This document shows, in pieces, positions 1 to 9,152 of a stretch of 64,000 bases of DNA (position 1 is its first letter; the number at the start of each line of letters is the position of its first letter). Below the pieces are notes generated by a model that did no database searches, was not told where the DNA came from, and saw only the letters and a program-made list of their open reading frames with translations. The translations under genes were made by a program, and so were the position numbers. The stretch spans positions 620,001 through 684,000 of the forward strand of contig NZ_JAHZSU010000003.1 of the NCBI RefSeq assembly GCF_019457945.1. Direction: 5' to 3'. This DNA is from Ornithinimicrobium laminariae (GTDB taxonomy: Bacteria; Actinomycetota; Actinomycetes; Actinomycetales; Dermatophilaceae).

Positions 1-2692
1 CGTAGGTGTAGGCCTCTTCGCCCTCAAACTGCAGCTCCAGGTCCGTGTAACCGGCAGCCTGCAACGCAGCAATCGGGTCTTCCTTGTCGTAGGAGTTGAG
101 GTCACCAATGATCAGGGTGTTCTCACTTCCAGTGTCCGTCGGGTCGCCAGCGGCCCAGTCAGCCAGTGCCATTGCTGCATCGGTGCGAACACCGTTGCAG
201 TTGCCCTGACCGTTGGGGTCCTCTGGGTCGCCCACGTCATCGCACGAGCTGCCCTTGGACTTCAAGTGGTTAACCACGACAGTGACCTGGCCACCGTTGG
301 CGTTGTCTTCAAAGGTTTGAGCCAACGCCGGGCGGTTCTTGGAGTCCAAGAACCGAGCATCGTCAGCACCGGTCAACGTGGCGAAGTCGCCCACCGGGGT
401 GACTTCGCTCGACTTGTAGATCAGCGCCGTGGTGATGGCGTCGGTGCCAACCTGACCGGTTTCGATCACCGAGTAGGTGTCAGCACCGACCTCATCGTTC
501 AAAGCAGCCGTCAGCGTCTCCACGGCAGTGCTGTTGTTCTCGATCTCGATTAGACCGACAACGTCAGCGTCAAGGTCCGCCAATGCGGCGACGATCTTGG
601 CCTCTTGACGATCAAACTCTCCTTGGTTGTCTGCACCGCGCTCACCGAAGGTGGTGAAGTAGTTCAGCACGTTGAAGCTAGCGACAGTCGTGCTGCCACC
701 GACCTCAGGGACGGCTGGACGCTCGTTGACTGCCTCGTAGTCAGCAGCCTCGGTCGGCTGGATGGCCCACGCCGAGAAGCGGTAGTCCAGGATGCCAGTC
801 GCATTGGTAACGAGGTCTCCGCCACGGAAAATGTTGTCCAGAGTGAACTCTTCACCGTTGGGGTGAATCGCCGGGTCAGGGTTCTGCGAACTACGACCAT
901 CATCAATCATGATCCGCTCGGCAGCGTTCGCCTCAGCGATAGCCACGGCCTCAGGTGAGCCCGGGGCTGCAATAGCGGTCGGCTGGAACTGACGGTCAAC
1001 GCCAACCTGGATCTGACCAAAGCGGCCATAGTTGAAGTACTCCAAGATCGACAGGGACTGCGGCAGCGTCATCAGCATGCCTTCGTGCTGCTCGTTGAAG
1101 TCCTCGGTGACCGGGAGGTTCATCTCAGTGGCTTCAACTCTGACGGTGCCATCGACACAGATCGCTGCGGTCGCGTCGCTGATGATCGTCATACCGAAGA
1201 CTTCAGCTGCGGTGCCAGTGACAACCACCTGGTCTCCGGGGGCAACCTCAGTGGCGATGGTGTCGACGAAAATTGCATCGCTGGTGGCGTCGTTGCCGTC
1301 ACCCTCGTCCTGGACGTAGAAACCTTCAAAGCCGCCAGTCTGGAAATCGCCAGTGACAACACCTGCGACAAAGACAGTTTCGCCTTCGACGGGAGAGGTG
1401 TAGCCATCGCCCTGGACCGCGCCAATGGCCACGGTCTCAGACTCACAGCTCAGCGGTGGCGGCGGGATGACCGGAGCCACATCAGTGTTCTCCAGGCCAG
1501 GCGTGTTCAGCGCCTCCCCCTCATCGAGGGTGCTGGGCGAGCCATCGGGCAGACCAGCCTTGTCGAAGTCGTTGCGCTTCCAGTCAGAGGCGGCATCAGT
1601 GTCAACACCATTAGGTATGCGCGATGCGCCGCCGTAAGCGAACTCGCCTTCAGCCGGGAGCAGCTCTACTCCGCCGTAGGTGAGGTCACCCGCGTCACCG
1701 TCATTGGCCGCGATCGAGTCGACGACATCGAGCGTGACGCCGTCATCAATGACACCGTCTTTGTCTGCGTCCAAGACGTCGGTGCCGTCATAGTCGCTGA
1801 CTAGCAGGAGCGACAGGGTGCCGTTCTGGAGGGTGTTGCTGGCGAGCTCGTTGAGGAAGTAGCCATCACCGTTCGTGGTGCCAACGGCGTAACTGCCAAT
1901 GGCTTTACCTTGGTTGCTGGAGCTCTCGTCGCCCTCCACCTGCAGAATCGTCAGGTTGGAGTAGTCGGTGTCCGCGTCGGCGAACACCTCAAGGTATTCA
2001 GTGTCCGTGCCTGTGGTGTCGGCTGAGAACTCGTTAATCACCGGGGTCCGCGGCGCCGGGGGCGCGCAGGTGGCCGTGTGTGATCCGAGACCATCGAAGG
2101 CATCGTTGCCAAAGCTGACCCATTCAACGCTGGGGTCAAAGTCATCCGTCGGGTCCGTGTCCCCGGCGCAAACCGACTCCATCCGACGAAGCGTGTCGTT
2201 CTGGGTGCCCACCGTGGCGTCGCCCCACTCTGAGCCAGGGTCCTCACCAATCTTGCCAAGCGAGTCGATGAACACACCATCACGGTTCAACGTCACGGCA
2301 TCGTCGCCGTTGAAGTTGATGTTGCCCGTCTGGTCGCTAGCGAAGGTTGCCTGGCCATTGGCCAGGATAAATGTGCCCTTGGCTGGGATGGTCCCTTCCA
2401 AACTGACGGTCGCGCTAGCAGTTGCGCCGCCATTGCTGAACACCTGAACGGTGTAGTTTTCCGCTTGCAGATCAATGTCCGCGTCAGTGGGGTTAAAGAA
2501 CTCGAGGCCCTTGTTAAAACTGCTGCCTTCGACATACTCGCTGATGAACACCTCGGCGCCCACGGCAGCTTGCGCGGGAACCGCGACGGGAGTTGCCACG
2601 GCTGGCATGGTGCTGCCAGCGATGACGGTCGTCGTCGATAAGGCCGCCACCCCCGCGACGGCCCATTGCCGTCTTGTTTTGGGACTGAACAT
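1..2692 (-). CDS. Secreted nuclease, ExeM/NucH type (C-terminus beyond window)
   Basis: Likely an exported metal-dependent DNase of the endonuclease/exonuclease/phosphatase fold. 897 codons are present and the reading frame runs off the window edge. Residues 1-41 form a signal peptide ending near PAQAAVGA. A lamin-tail-like domain follows (VFISEYVEGSSFNKG, about 44-190), with a second such segment from about 217 (VINEFSADTTG) and an OB-like middle region. The nuclease domain starts near 665 (VASFNVLNYFTT) and shows IEIENN, NHLKSKGSSCDD (about 806) and GDLNSYDKEDP (about 859), which are the metal and catalytic motifs of this family. The ATG is preceded by AAAGGAGA. Inferred role: extracellular DNA degradation and phosphate or nucleotide scavenging. 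Substrate preference cannot be read from the sequence. Confidence 0.88.
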   Translation of the reverse strand, partial: MFSPKTRRQWAVAGVAALSTTTVIAGSTMPAVATPVAVPAQAAVGAEVFISEYVEGSSFNKGLEFFNPTDADIDLQAENYTVQVFSNGGATASATVSLEGTIPAKGTFILANGQATFASDQTGNINFNGDDAVTLNRDGVFIDSLGKIGEDPGSEWGDATVGTQNDTLRRMESVCAGDTDPTDDFDPSVEWVSFGNDAFDGLGSHTATCAPPAPRTPVINEFSADTTGTDTEYLEVFADADTDYSNLTILQVEGDESSSNQGKAIGSYAVGTTNGDGYFLNELASNTLQNGTLSLLLVSDYDGTDVLDADKDGVIDDGVTLDVVDSIAANDGDAGDLTYGGVELLPAEGEFAYGGASRIPNGVDTDAASDWKRNDFDKAGLPDGSPSTLDEGEALNTPGLENTDVAPVIPPPPLSCESETVAIGAVQGDGYTSPVEGETVFVAGVVTGDFQTGGFEGFYVQDEGDGNDATSDAIFVDTIATEVAPGDQVVVTGTAAEVFGMTIISDATAAICVDGTVRVEATEMNLPVTEDFNEQHEGMLMTLPQSLSILEYFNYGRFGQIQVGVDRQFQPTAIAAPGSPEAVAIAEANAAERIMIDDGRSSQNPDPAIHPNGEEFTLDNIFRGGDLVTNATGILDYRFSAWAIQPTEAADYEAVNERPAVPEVGGSTTVASFNVLNYFTTFGERGADNQGEFDRQEAKIVAALADLDADVVGLIEIENNSTAVETLTAALNDEVGADTYSVIETGQVGTDAITTALIYKSSEVTPVGDFATLTGADDARFLDSKNRPALAQTFEDNANGGQVTVVVNHLKSKGSSCDDVGDPEDPNGQGNCNGVRTDAAMALADWAAGDPTDTGSENTLIIGDLNSYDKEDPIAALQAAGYTDLELQFEGEEAYTY

Positions 2693-2724
2693 TGATTGAT
2701 CTCCTTTGATCAGTGGGGACACAA

Positions 2725-2746
2725 AGGCCCAGCGCAAGCCGGGCCT
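2725..2746 (-). terminator. Weak hairpin between ycaQ-like gene and nuclease
   Basis: AGGCCC and GGGCCT pair across a 10-base loop, downstream of the leftward ycaQ-like gene and upstream of the nuclease start. The stem is short and has no T-run, so terminator function is tentative. Confidence 0.3.
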
Positions 2747-2821
2747 ACAGCGACCTTAGGTTGATCATCGGCAGATGAGAAGGCTTTCAGAAGAAATGGC
2801 TTTGACGTGTCGCGGCTGGCC

Positions 2822-4015
2822 TCATGCGTAGCCGACGCCTTCCAGACCCATCCATTGGGCCATCAGGCCCAATTCATCATGGAGTTCAGCCATCGCATCG
2901 CTGGGAGCATCCGGCTCCCAATGCACCGCCTTGACCTGTAAGACTCGGGCGGGTCGGTCCGCCTTGAGGTCGACTCTGCCGACGATTCGCTCATGCAACA
3001 GGAACGGCAGCACGTAGTAGCCATAGACACGTTTGGCCGCCGGCGTGTAGATCTCCAGTCGATAGCGGAAGTCAAAGAGTTGCTCTGCCCTCGGTCGGTG
3101 CCAGACGAGCGAGTCAAACGGGCTCAGCAGGGCCCGCGCTGCAAGCTTGCGTGGGCGTTTGGCCTGCGGATCAATCAGGTAGCGCGGGCCTAAGCCCTTC
3201 ACCTCAACCTCATCCATCACACCGGCGAGCACCAACTCTTCCAGGACGCCCCGCGCCACCGTTCCACGCAGCCTGAAGTAGTCCAGCAGGTCATCGACAG
3301 TGGCGATGCCAAGGGCTTTGATCGACACTCGCAGCAGATAGTCGAAGCATTCACGATCGGTGGGCGGCGACTGCGTCTGAGCCACCACGTCCGCCGGCAA
3401 GACATGGCTCAACGACGAATAGAGTCGCTCAAACTGTGGCGTGCGCCCGGCAGATGTTACGGCCCCGGTGCGAAACAGAATCTCGCAGGCTTCCTTAGCC
3501 GCCGACCAGTTCCATCCCCAATGATCGCGATCTCGAGGCGCAGACTGCGGCAACACTGAGGCGAGGTCGCGTGCCGTCATCGGCCCCAGTTGCTCGATCG
3601 CGTCACGAACGGAGCCCAATAGGCCGGGGTACTGGACTGAGAAGTCATCTGCCCACGCTTGATGCCGCGGCGCTGCCATCCGAAAAGTGAAGTAGGGCCA
3701 GGTCTGCGGCGGCACAAAACTGGCCTCGTGCGCCCATTGCTCCACCAGGGGGCGGGGCTGACGGCTGAGGCCAGGCGCTTGTGCCGTTCCATCCCGAAAC
3801 TGGTCTAACACTGCGGTGCCATACGGCCCCAGACGGGAAAAGTAGGGCAGGTAGTGGCTGCGACTAACCACGTTCACACTGTCGATCTGAATGACGCCCA
3901 GTCGATCATTGACCCGAGACAGATGACGTCTGGACACCGATTCGGGGCGTTCGTTGGTGAAACCCTGAGCCGCTAAAGCAATGCGAACTGCGTGTGCACG
4001 AGAAAACGTAGCCAT
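2822..4015 (-). CDS. YcaQ/AlkX-like winged-helix DNA glycosylase
   Basis: A 397-residue member of the HTH_42/YcaQ family. E. coli YcaQ (AlkX) is a DNA glycosylase that unhooks interstrand crosslinks and bulky alkyl adducts. The N-terminal block RLGVIQIDSVNVVSRSHYLP is the family signature. It contains Q43-I-D45, matching the Gln-x-Asp catalytic motif described for the AlkX branch, whereas the AlkZ branch has Gln-x-Gln. The rest is tandem winged helices with no transmembrane segment, so it should be cytoplasmic. It has its own leaderless-type promoter right after the hpf terminator. DNA repair is inferred from the family; the substrate is not determined here. Confidence 0.85.
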   Translation of the reverse strand: MATFSRAHAVRIALAAQGFTNERPESVSRRHLSRVNDRLGVIQIDSVNVVSRSHYLPYFSRLGPYGTAVLDQFRDGTAQAPGLSRQPRPLVEQWAHEASFVPPQTWPYFTFRMAAPRHQAWADDFSVQYPGLLGSVRDAIEQLGPMTARDLASVLPQSAPRDRDHWGWNWSAAKEACEILFRTGAVTSAGRTPQFERLYSSLSHVLPADVVAQTQSPPTDRECFDYLLRVSIKALGIATVDDLLDYFRLRGTVARGVLEELVLAGVMDEVEVKGLGPRYLIDPQAKRPRKLAARALLSPFDSLVWHRPRAEQLFDFRYRLEIYTPAAKRVYGYYVLPFLLHERIVGRVDLKADRPARVLQVKAVHWEPDAPSDAMAELHDELGLMAQWMGLEGVGYA

Positions 4016-4021
4016 CTCTAG

Positions 4022-4027
4022 ACACTA
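4022..4027 (-). promoter_or_regulatory. Leaderless -10 box, ycaQ-like gene
   Basis: TAGTGT on the minus strand ends 6 bases before the ATG at 4015, with no Shine-Dalgarno sequence. It lies directly beside the hpf hairpin, so its -35 region would fall inside that terminator. Confidence 0.5.
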
Positions 4028-4028
4028 A

Positions 4029-4061
4029 AGCGGGCCTTCGCCAAAGAGGCGAAGACCCGCT
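4029..4061 (-). terminator. Hairpin terminator of hpf
   Basis: A 14-base arm (4029-4042) pairs with 4048-4061 with one mismatch across the loop AAAGA. It lies 18 bases past the hpf stop codon. Confidence 0.7.
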
Positions 4062-4079
4062 AGAAGGGATAAGAGCGCA

Positions 4080-4757
4080 CTAACTGGCGGTCGCTGACGC
4101 AGCGTCGACGGGAATCGGTGAACCGTCTTCACCTGTCAATCGGAGCACTCCGTAGGACCAACCGCGTCGGCGGTAGACCACGCTGGGCACCCCAGAGTCG
4201 GCGTCATGGAACAAGAAGAAGTCGTGTCCCACCAACTCCATCTGGCTCAGCGCGTGGCCGACGGTCATCGGGACTGCCGTGTGCACCTTTTCGCGCAACT
4301 CAATGGGGCTGTTGCCCTCTGTGCCCAGGGCCTCGTCAACGGCTTCAGTCGGATCAGGCTCCGACTCTGGCTCGGGCGCTGGTGCCGGAAGATCATCGAT
4401 AGGTAGCCCGAAGGTGGCTTCGGCAACGGAGCTGGGTCGCTTCTTGCCGGTGTGGCTAATTTGGCGCTTGTCGTGGGCGCGGCGCAAGCGTTCGGTCAGC
4501 TTGCCCATCGCGAGGTCTAGGGCGCCGTATTCGTCGTCGGCCGCCGCCTCTGCACGCACTACTGTCCGCTTCACAAAGCAGGTGATCTCCACACGCTCAC
4601 TGGTCTTGGCCATGCGCGGGTTTGCCTCGTGGGTCAACGTGACTTCCACCCGGGACACGTTGGGTGCCAGCTGGGGAATCTTGTCGAGTTTGTCTTCCAG
4701 GTGCCGCCGGAATCGGTCGGTGACGTTCATCTTGCGGCCGGTAACAGTAATGTCCAT
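4080..4757 (-). CDS. hpf: Long-form ribosome hibernation promoting factor
   Basis: A 225-residue HPF/RaiA protein that binds idle ribosomes and, in the long form, dimerises 70S particles into 100S in stationary phase. The N-terminal S30AE domain (about 1-105) begins MDITVTGRKMNVTDRFRRHL. An acidic, proline-rich linker (PAPAPEPESEPDP) follows, and the C-terminal dimerisation domain (about 165-225) contains HDFFLFHDADSGVPSVVYRR. I chose the ATG at 4757 because it has a clear AGGAGG seven bases upstream and matches the family N-terminus; an upstream in-frame ATG would add 23 residues without similarity. It is followed by a hairpin terminator. Confidence 0.95.
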   Translation of the reverse strand: MDITVTGRKMNVTDRFRRHLEDKLDKIPQLAPNVSRVEVTLTHEANPRMAKTSERVEITCFVKRTVVRAEAAADDEYGALDLAMGKLTERLRRAHDKRQISHTGKKRPSSVAEATFGLPIDDLPAPAPEPESEPDPTEAVDEALGTEGNSPIELREKVHTAVPMTVGHALSQMELVGHDFFLFHDADSGVPSVVYRRRGWSYGVLRLTGEDGSPIPVDAASATAS

Positions 4758-4888
4758 GGGTCCTCCTAGAGAGGGATGAAATGCACTAACTGGGCTGTTT
4801 GATGCCCTCATCTCGTCTGGCCCCACCCCCTGGCACGCTCGTCCGCCTGGCGTGGCTTCGGTGCTGGGTTCGTTCCCATTTGCTCACC

Positions 4889-5647
4889 CTAATCTGCTTC
4901 CCCGGCTTCCGATAGTGCAACTTTTTGGCGGCGTGGCGGATGCCTGCGCATAGTCGCCGCCAGGGTCGCCGCAGAAACCCGGGGCACCCCGCTGGCCTGC
5001 AGCGTTAGTGCCATTTGCGTCAATGTCGATCCAGTCGTGACGACATCGTCGATGAGAATGACATCAGATTGCGCAAGCGTGTCGACCATCTTGGGCGCCA
5101 CTTTCATGGCCCCGGCGACATTCGCCGTCCGCTGGCTATGAGACAAACCCGATTGGTCGGCAACCACCCGTTGCAGACCTATCGCGTCGACGACTTTGGG
5201 GGCAATCTGGGTGGGCACCTGGCGCATCACAGACCTGCATAAATCGGCTACTGGGCGATAACCTCGGGCCCGGATGGATGCGGGGCTAGACGGCGCTGGC
5301 ACCAAGCAAATGGTGGAAGATTCCCGAGGCTCTAGGGCAGAGATCGCGGCGGCCAACGCCACGCGCAGCGGAAATGCAAGGTCTTGGCCAAGATCGGGGC
5401 GGCCACCGTCCTTCCACCCCACAATTACCTCGCGCAGCACACCCTCATATGGCCCTGCGGTGAAGGTTGCGGGAAACCCGTCGGGCGCTGGGTCTGGCTG
5501 CGCAGGGGTCGCAACGACCGACTGCAAGGCAACGCCACAGACGGCGCATAGTCGCACGCCTGCGGCGCCACATCCCGCGCAGTGAGTGGGCAACACGAGA
5601 TCGCAGGCACCTGCGAGGCAGTCCAACAACACCTGGCGATATGACAT
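4889..5647 (-). CDS. comF: ComF-family phosphoribosyltransferase-like protein
   Basis: A 252-residue ComF/GntX homologue, a family tied to DNA uptake or use in competent bacteria but of unknown biochemical role in most actinobacteria. A zinc-ribbon-like N-terminus (THCAGCG, then LCAVC) precedes the phosphoribosyltransferase domain, whose PRPP motif VILIDDVVTTGSTLT is intact. The ATG at 5647 lies in a palindrome (GACATATGTC) and lacks a good Shine-Dalgarno. The next in-frame ATGs upstream would overlap lpqB and add a non-conserved extension. It is the last gene of the mtrA-mtrB-lpqB run, separated by 94 bases. Confidence 0.85.
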   Translation of the reverse strand: MSYRQVLLDCLAGACDLVLPTHCAGCGAAGVRLCAVCGVALQSVVATPAQPDPAPDGFPATFTAGPYEGVLREVIVGWKDGGRPDLGQDLAFPLRVALAAAISALEPRESSTICLVPAPSSPASIRARGYRPVADLCRSVMRQVPTQIAPKVVDAIGLQRVVADQSGLSHSQRTANVAGAMKVAPKMVDTLAQSDVILIDDVVTTGSTLTQMALTLQASGVPRVSAATLAATMRRHPPRRQKVALSEAGEAD

Positions 5648-5741
5648 ATGTCGAGCGTGCGGTCGGACCCGGCCCGCAGAGACATCCGCACGACGCCTTG
5701 TGGGCAAGCGCCCACGGTGGTCTGCCGTGTGTACAGCCGCA

Positions 5742-7514
5742 CTACTTGCCTGGAACCACCAAGTCATCGCCTTCGCGATAGCTCTGCCAACCAGCGCCCT
5801 CACGGGTGAGCACAGTGCCGTCAGTTGTCACCACAAAGGCCTGCAGTCCAGCCTCGGTCAGGAAACCTTGGACGGTCTGCGCGGACGGCGCCTCACCCAG
5901 CGGCTCGAGACGGTCGTTCAAGGGCGCGACAAACGGCCGCACATCGGTATCTTCGGCGCGCTTGCCCAACACCACGAGAGACTCATCGGTGGCCCAGGAG
6001 GCGTTGTCCACCGTCTCAAAGACGGCGAACTCCCGGCGCGGCGGAGCCAGGCCGATCGGTTCACCATCGGCGTTGCGCACGATGCCTGCGATGCCGATTT
6101 CGTCTGCTCCACCATCGGTGGGGTGATTCAAGACCGCCACTCGGCTCCCGTCCGGCGAAACACTCAACTGGTGCAACTCAAGGTCGGGAGTCAACCACTC
6201 AGCTTCAAGGCGAGTTGGCTCCTGGTCCTCACCAGCGTCAGCATCCAGCACCCACACCGCAGGGGTCGAGCCTCGGGCAGCCCCAATCCATACTGTGCCG
6301 TCTCCTACCAACTGTGGATCGGTCAGGGAGGTGCCCAGATTGCCGAATTGTTGGGCACCGTTATCGCCACGTAGCCACAGGGTTTCTCGGTCTTCGTCGA
6401 CACCGGCCAGAGTGCTCAAGGATTCGTCAACAGCGAGCGCCTCCCACTTCTGTGAGACAGAAGCCGGGATCTCGATGCCTTCCACCTCAGGATCCATCTC
6501 AGCCAAAGCGTGGTCGTCAGGATTGACCAACGCCAGCGATGTCCCGTTGCGCACCAGTCCGTATTCGTCCAGCGGGTCAAGTGTCTCGAAGCCGAGCGCC
6601 GCCGCTGAATCAAGGGCTTCTTGCCCTTCGGGAAGCTCAAGGGGCTGCCCGTTGAGTTGCAGCACTACCTGGTCCACGCCACCAACTTGAGTCAAGGTTT
6701 GGGTGAACTGCGCCCAGAGCATCCGCACTCGGTCTTCGTCGTCGGCTAGGCCGGGGCCCCGCAGGTTCACGGTCGCCGTGCTGGTCGCCACGTCGATCGG
6801 GACACCACCGGCAGCAAGGTCCATGCCCTCCACTACTCCGGTGCGCACCGCGCCATCGAGGTATGCCGGGGTCGGCTCAAGCAGGGCGCGCGCCAGTGCG
6901 GTGCTAAAGCCATCGGCCCGCGGGAACCAACGGGAGTCCGAAACAAAGATGTCCTCGGTTGCTGAGACATAGCTGATTTCAGCCTTGCGGAATTGCCGGT
7001 CAAACTCGGTCTCGGAGAGCCACAAGCCAAATCCGTCAGGCAACTCGGTGATCCGCCACTCGCCGGCGATCTGATTCAGCGTGAAGGACTCTGTCTGAGT
7101 TTCCTCGCCATCGAACTCGATGAAATTGCCATCTCCGCCCAGCACCGAATCCACCGTGATGGTCGCCTCGATGGTGCCGGATTCGATGTTGTCGATCTCT
7201 GCCACTTGCGCGTCACCACTGCGGATCACGACGTTGCTGGTGGGCACCCACGAGACTGCCAAGTCATCGCTGAGATACTCGCGAGCCACCTCATACCCAT
7301 CAGTGGAACTGCCGTTGGCCAACAGGAAGCCGCGCCAAATCTCATCGGCTGGCGCACCTTCGCGCGGCAAGTCGGGCTGAGACTGAATGTCTTGGTCCGG
7401 CGCTCCCAACACAGGCTCACCGGGTTGAGGCGCGTCATACATCGGCAAACCGGCACACGCCGACAAGAGCAGCACGAGTGCGACCACGGCCGCTAAAGGG
7501 CTAAATCTGCGCAC
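5742..7514 (-). CDS. lpqB: Lipoprotein LpqB, partner of MtrAB
   Basis: A 590-residue lipoprotein with lipobox LLLSACAG near residue 20, a GerMN-like domain in the N-terminal half and a beta-propeller-like C-terminal half (TLWLRGDNG, LSVSPDGSRVAV). In mycobacteria LpqB interacts with the extracellular sensor region of MtrB and modulates MtrA phosphorylation. The GTG start begins at the base after the mtrB TAA, so the two genes are translationally coupled. Location: outer face of the cytoplasmic membrane. Confidence 0.95.
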   Translation of the reverse strand: MRRFSPLAAVVALVLLLSACAGLPMYDAPQPGEPVLGAPDQDIQSQPDLPREGAPADEIWRGFLLANGSSTDGYEVAREYLSDDLAVSWVPTSNVVIRSGDAQVAEIDNIESGTIEATITVDSVLGGDGNFIEFDGEETQTESFTLNQIAGEWRITELPDGFGLWLSETEFDRQFRKAEISYVSATEDIFVSDSRWFPRADGFSTALARALLEPTPAYLDGAVRTGVVEGMDLAAGGVPIDVATSTATVNLRGPGLADDEDRVRMLWAQFTQTLTQVGGVDQVVLQLNGQPLELPEGQEALDSAAALGFETLDPLDEYGLVRNGTSLALVNPDDHALAEMDPEVEGIEIPASVSQKWEALAVDESLSTLAGVDEDRETLWLRGDNGAQQFGNLGTSLTDPQLVGDGTVWIGAARGSTPAVWVLDADAGEDQEPTRLEAEWLTPDLELHQLSVSPDGSRVAVLNHPTDGGADEIGIAGIVRNADGEPIGLAPPRREFAVFETVDNASWATDESLVVLGKRAEDTDVRPFVAPLNDRLEPLGEAPSAQTVQGFLTEAGLQAFVVTTDGTVLTREGAGWQSYREGDDLVVPGK

Positions 7515-9152
7515 TTACAACACTCCCTCGGCGGCGGTGGTCGTCAACTGTGGCGGGATCAAATCTTGCGACTCATCCACTGGCACTGCAGCCGGCTCAT
7601 CATCAATCACGATGTCTTGCGAGCGCGGCAAAATAAGCCGGAAGCAAGCGCCCTGATCCTTCAGGCCACTCACCTGCAAGTAGCCACCATGCAGACGCGC
7701 ATCTTCACGCGCGATGGACAAGCCAAGCCCCGTGCCACCGGTGGTCCGAGCGCGAGCCGGGTCGGCGCGCCAGAAGCGCTCAAACACGTGCTCTGCCTCG
7801 GCTGGGTTCAGCCCGACACCGCGATCGCGCACCGAGATAACCACCAACTCATCCGTTGCGCACAGCCTGACATCGACGGGCCTGCCTTCACCGTGCTCAA
7901 GCGCATTGACGATGAGGTTGCGCAGAATGCGCGCGATCCGGCGGTCATCCACCTCAACCGAGATGTGGCTCTGAGTGGATGAGATCCGCACTTCGCTGCC
8001 CGATTGCCGAGTCAGCAACTCGACAGCATCGACAACCTCGTGGACGAGAGCAACAGCATCGGCTTCTTCGGCAACTAGCGTGCTAGTGCCGGAGTCGTAG
8101 CGGCTGATCTCTAACAACTCCGTCAGGAGCGCCTCGAAGCGATCTAACTCGCCGTAGAGCAACTCAGCCGAGCGAGCCACTGGTGCTGAGAAGTCACCTC
8201 GCGAAAGGTGCAGCATCTCCCCCGCCATCCGGATAGTGGTCAGCGGTGTCCGCAGCTCGTGGGAAACGTCAGAGACGAACCGCTGCTGCAGGGACGAGAG
8301 GTGCTCAAGTTGGACAATCTGCTGCTGCAGGTTGTCCGCCATCGTGTTGAAGGCCAGGCCCAATTGGGCTAACTCGTCGGTGCCACGCACCGGCAGACGT
8401 TGGTCCAGATCGCCGCGCGCCAGGTCGGTGCTCACCGCTGCGGCTTGGCCCACCGGCTCAGTGACCAGTCGGGTTGCTAGCCATGCCACTCCACCAATGA
8501 GCATCAACAGCAAGAATCCGCCGACCAGGAACCACCGGCTGACCAGGTCCAAGATGGCCTGCTCGCGCCCCATTGGATAGATCAAGATCATGTCGTACGG
8601 CCCGGCTCGGGGGATGGACACTCGCGAGGCGACCATCACGCTGGGCACTTCAACGTCCGGCTCAGAACGAGAAGCGATGGGGTGGACATAGACCTGCTGA
8701 GCGTCTTGACCAGCAGCCAGTGCTTCACGCAATTCGATAGGCACCGCAGGAGCGGTGATGTCACCACCCACCACGGGGGCAATCAAGGTGTCGCGGTCAC
8801 TGTCAATGGCTCGAGCGAGCACGACCGATCGACCATCACCAGCCCCACCGGGGGCCACGTCGGTGATGTTCTCGACGGCTGCCGACGACAGACTGAGGTT
8901 GTCCAACCGGTCAGTGGAGTTAAACAGGTCTTGAGCCCGCTGCACTCGCGAGGCGGCATCGGCTTGGGCGTTGTTGACTGCTTGAACAACCAAGCCCTCG
9001 GCGATGCGTTGATAGAGCACGGCACCGATGGCCGACGTCAAGAAGACACCCACGACAAGCGTCGAGGTGATCACGCGCACACGCAATGAGGAGCGCCACC
9101 ACCGCCTAACGCCAGCCAGGGCGCGACCAAATCGGCCGTCCTTAACTGCCAC
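7515..9152 (-). CDS. mtrB: Sensor histidine kinase MtrB
   Basis: A 545-residue membrane sensor kinase for MtrA, which coordinates cell wall metabolism and division with DNA replication in actinobacteria. Transmembrane helices at about 26-48 and 206-228 flank an extracellular sensor domain. A HAMP domain (about 229-280) follows, then HisKA with the phospho-acceptor H298 (FVSDVSHELRTPL) and an ATPase domain with N box (NLIVNALEHG), DRGVGL and TGGTGLGLSI. It starts with GTG and overlaps the end of mtrA by 11 bases. Confidence 0.96.
   Translation of the reverse strand: MAVKDGRFGRALAGVRRWWRSSLRVRVITSTLVVGVFLTSAIGAVLYQRIAEGLVVQAVNNAQADAASRVQRAQDLFNSTDRLDNLSLSSAAVENITDVAPGGAGDGRSVVLARAIDSDRDTLIAPVVGGDITAPAVPIELREALAAGQDAQQVYVHPIASRSEPDVEVPSVMVASRVSIPRAGPYDMILIYPMGREQAILDLVSRWFLVGGFLLLMLIGGVAWLATRLVTEPVGQAAAVSTDLARGDLDQRLPVRGTDELAQLGLAFNTMADNLQQQIVQLEHLSSLQQRFVSDVSHELRTPLTTIRMAGEMLHLSRGDFSAPVARSAELLYGELDRFEALLTELLEISRYDSGTSTLVAEEADAVALVHEVVDAVELLTRQSGSEVRISSTQSHISVEVDDRRIARILRNLIVNALEHGEGRPVDVRLCATDELVVISVRDRGVGLNPAEAEHVFERFWRADPARARTTGGTGLGLSIAREDARLHGGYLQVSGLKDQGACFRLILPRSQDIVIDDEPAAVPVDESQDLIPPQLTTTAAEGVL

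Noticed and set aside
5643..5652. Palindrome GACATATGTC at the comF start
   Set aside because: Only ten bases, contains the start codon, and has no second copy; not enough to call an operator.
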